From Aureimonas glaciei (lineage in GTDB: Bacteria > Pseudomonadota > Alphaproteobacteria > Rhizobiales > Rhizobiaceae), in contig NZ_BMJJ01000001.1 in assembly GCF_014643375.1 (NCBI RefSeq), forward strand, positions 124,001 through 188,000: DNA of 64,000 nucleotides, written 5' to 3'. The notes under the pieces were generated by a model that did not search any database, had not been told where the DNA came from, and saw only the letters and a list, made by a program, of their open reading frames with translations. The translations under genes and the position numbers were made by a program. Below, one piece after another: positions 63,991 through 64,000 of this stretch. Numbering within the stretch: position 1 is the first letter of the stretch; every line of letters begins with the position of its first letter.

Positions 63991-64000
63991 ATTCTTCTCC

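Overview
The window is high-G+C DNA (about two thirds G+C by eye) and reads as chromosome of an alphaproteobacterium of the order Hyphomicrobiales (Rhizobiales). The reasons are the gene order trpF-trpB-trpA-accD-folC, the dnaK-dnaJ pair followed by PmtA-type phospholipid methyltransferases, an ActS/ActR (RegB/RegA) redox pair, a LOV histidine kinase next to pyrF, DUF2852 and DUF3307 proteins, and many short palindromic intergenic repeats of the kind common in this order. A family such as Aurantimonadaceae is possible but is inference. No rRNA, tRNA, phage, transposase or CRISPR array was found. The last complete gene is dnaK, whose start lies 10 nt from the right edge; the left edge cuts a tctA gene.

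Layout. 1-2950: tctC-tctB-tctA tripartite tricarboxylate transporter (minus). 3188-10623: MATE exporter, catalase-family protein with a coupled GST-like protein, secreted MltB-type lytic transglycosylase, a PAS histidine kinase, DUF3307, and an EamA exporter. 10793-19480: a plus-strand catabolic cluster with a complete sugar-type ABC importer (binding protein, double ATPase, two permeases), an SMP-30/gluconolactonase-like enzyme, a UxaA-family dehydratase and a flavin-binding protein, probably for a sugar acid or its lactone. 19585-22909: rsgA, an unknown membrane/coiled-coil protein and a YeiH-family exporter. 23071-28686: the trp-accD-folC block, interrupted by a small coiled-coil membrane protein between trpB and trpA. 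28787-32165: YgjP-like metallopeptidase, DUF2852, and an intracellular PHB depolymerase with a long Ala/Pro/Lys-rich tail.

32464-33216 is an accessory cassette: a 95-residue GIY-YIG protein between two 68-bp direct repeats, each carrying part of an inverted pair of a palindromic element. 33285-38853: DUF1330, pyrF, a LOV-domain (blue light) histidine kinase with an insert in its ATP lid, and polA. 39252-40011 is a small accessory patch (DUF2442, a remnant-like ORF, an unknown 81-residue protein). 40303-46796: M20 peptidase, MipA/OmpV porin-like protein, alpha/beta hydrolase, class A penicillin-binding protein. 46984-50511: ActR, ActS, and a TetR regulator divergent from an SDR with two operator-like palindromes between them. 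50661-57524: ynjB, ynjC, ynjD and hrpB, with an orphan regulator and a palindromic repeat pair inserted between ynjB and ynjC. 57720-63990: SDR, FMN reductase, two tandem PmtA-like methyltransferases, dnaJ and dnaK.

The most unusual signal is the palindromic element family called D here (core TCAT-palindrome-CCATGCCGAG). It has ten copies in five inverted pairs, and two of the five insertion sites carry a small accessory gene (GIY-YIG nuclease; winged-helix antitoxin-like protein). All assignments come from reading the sequence; no database search was run.
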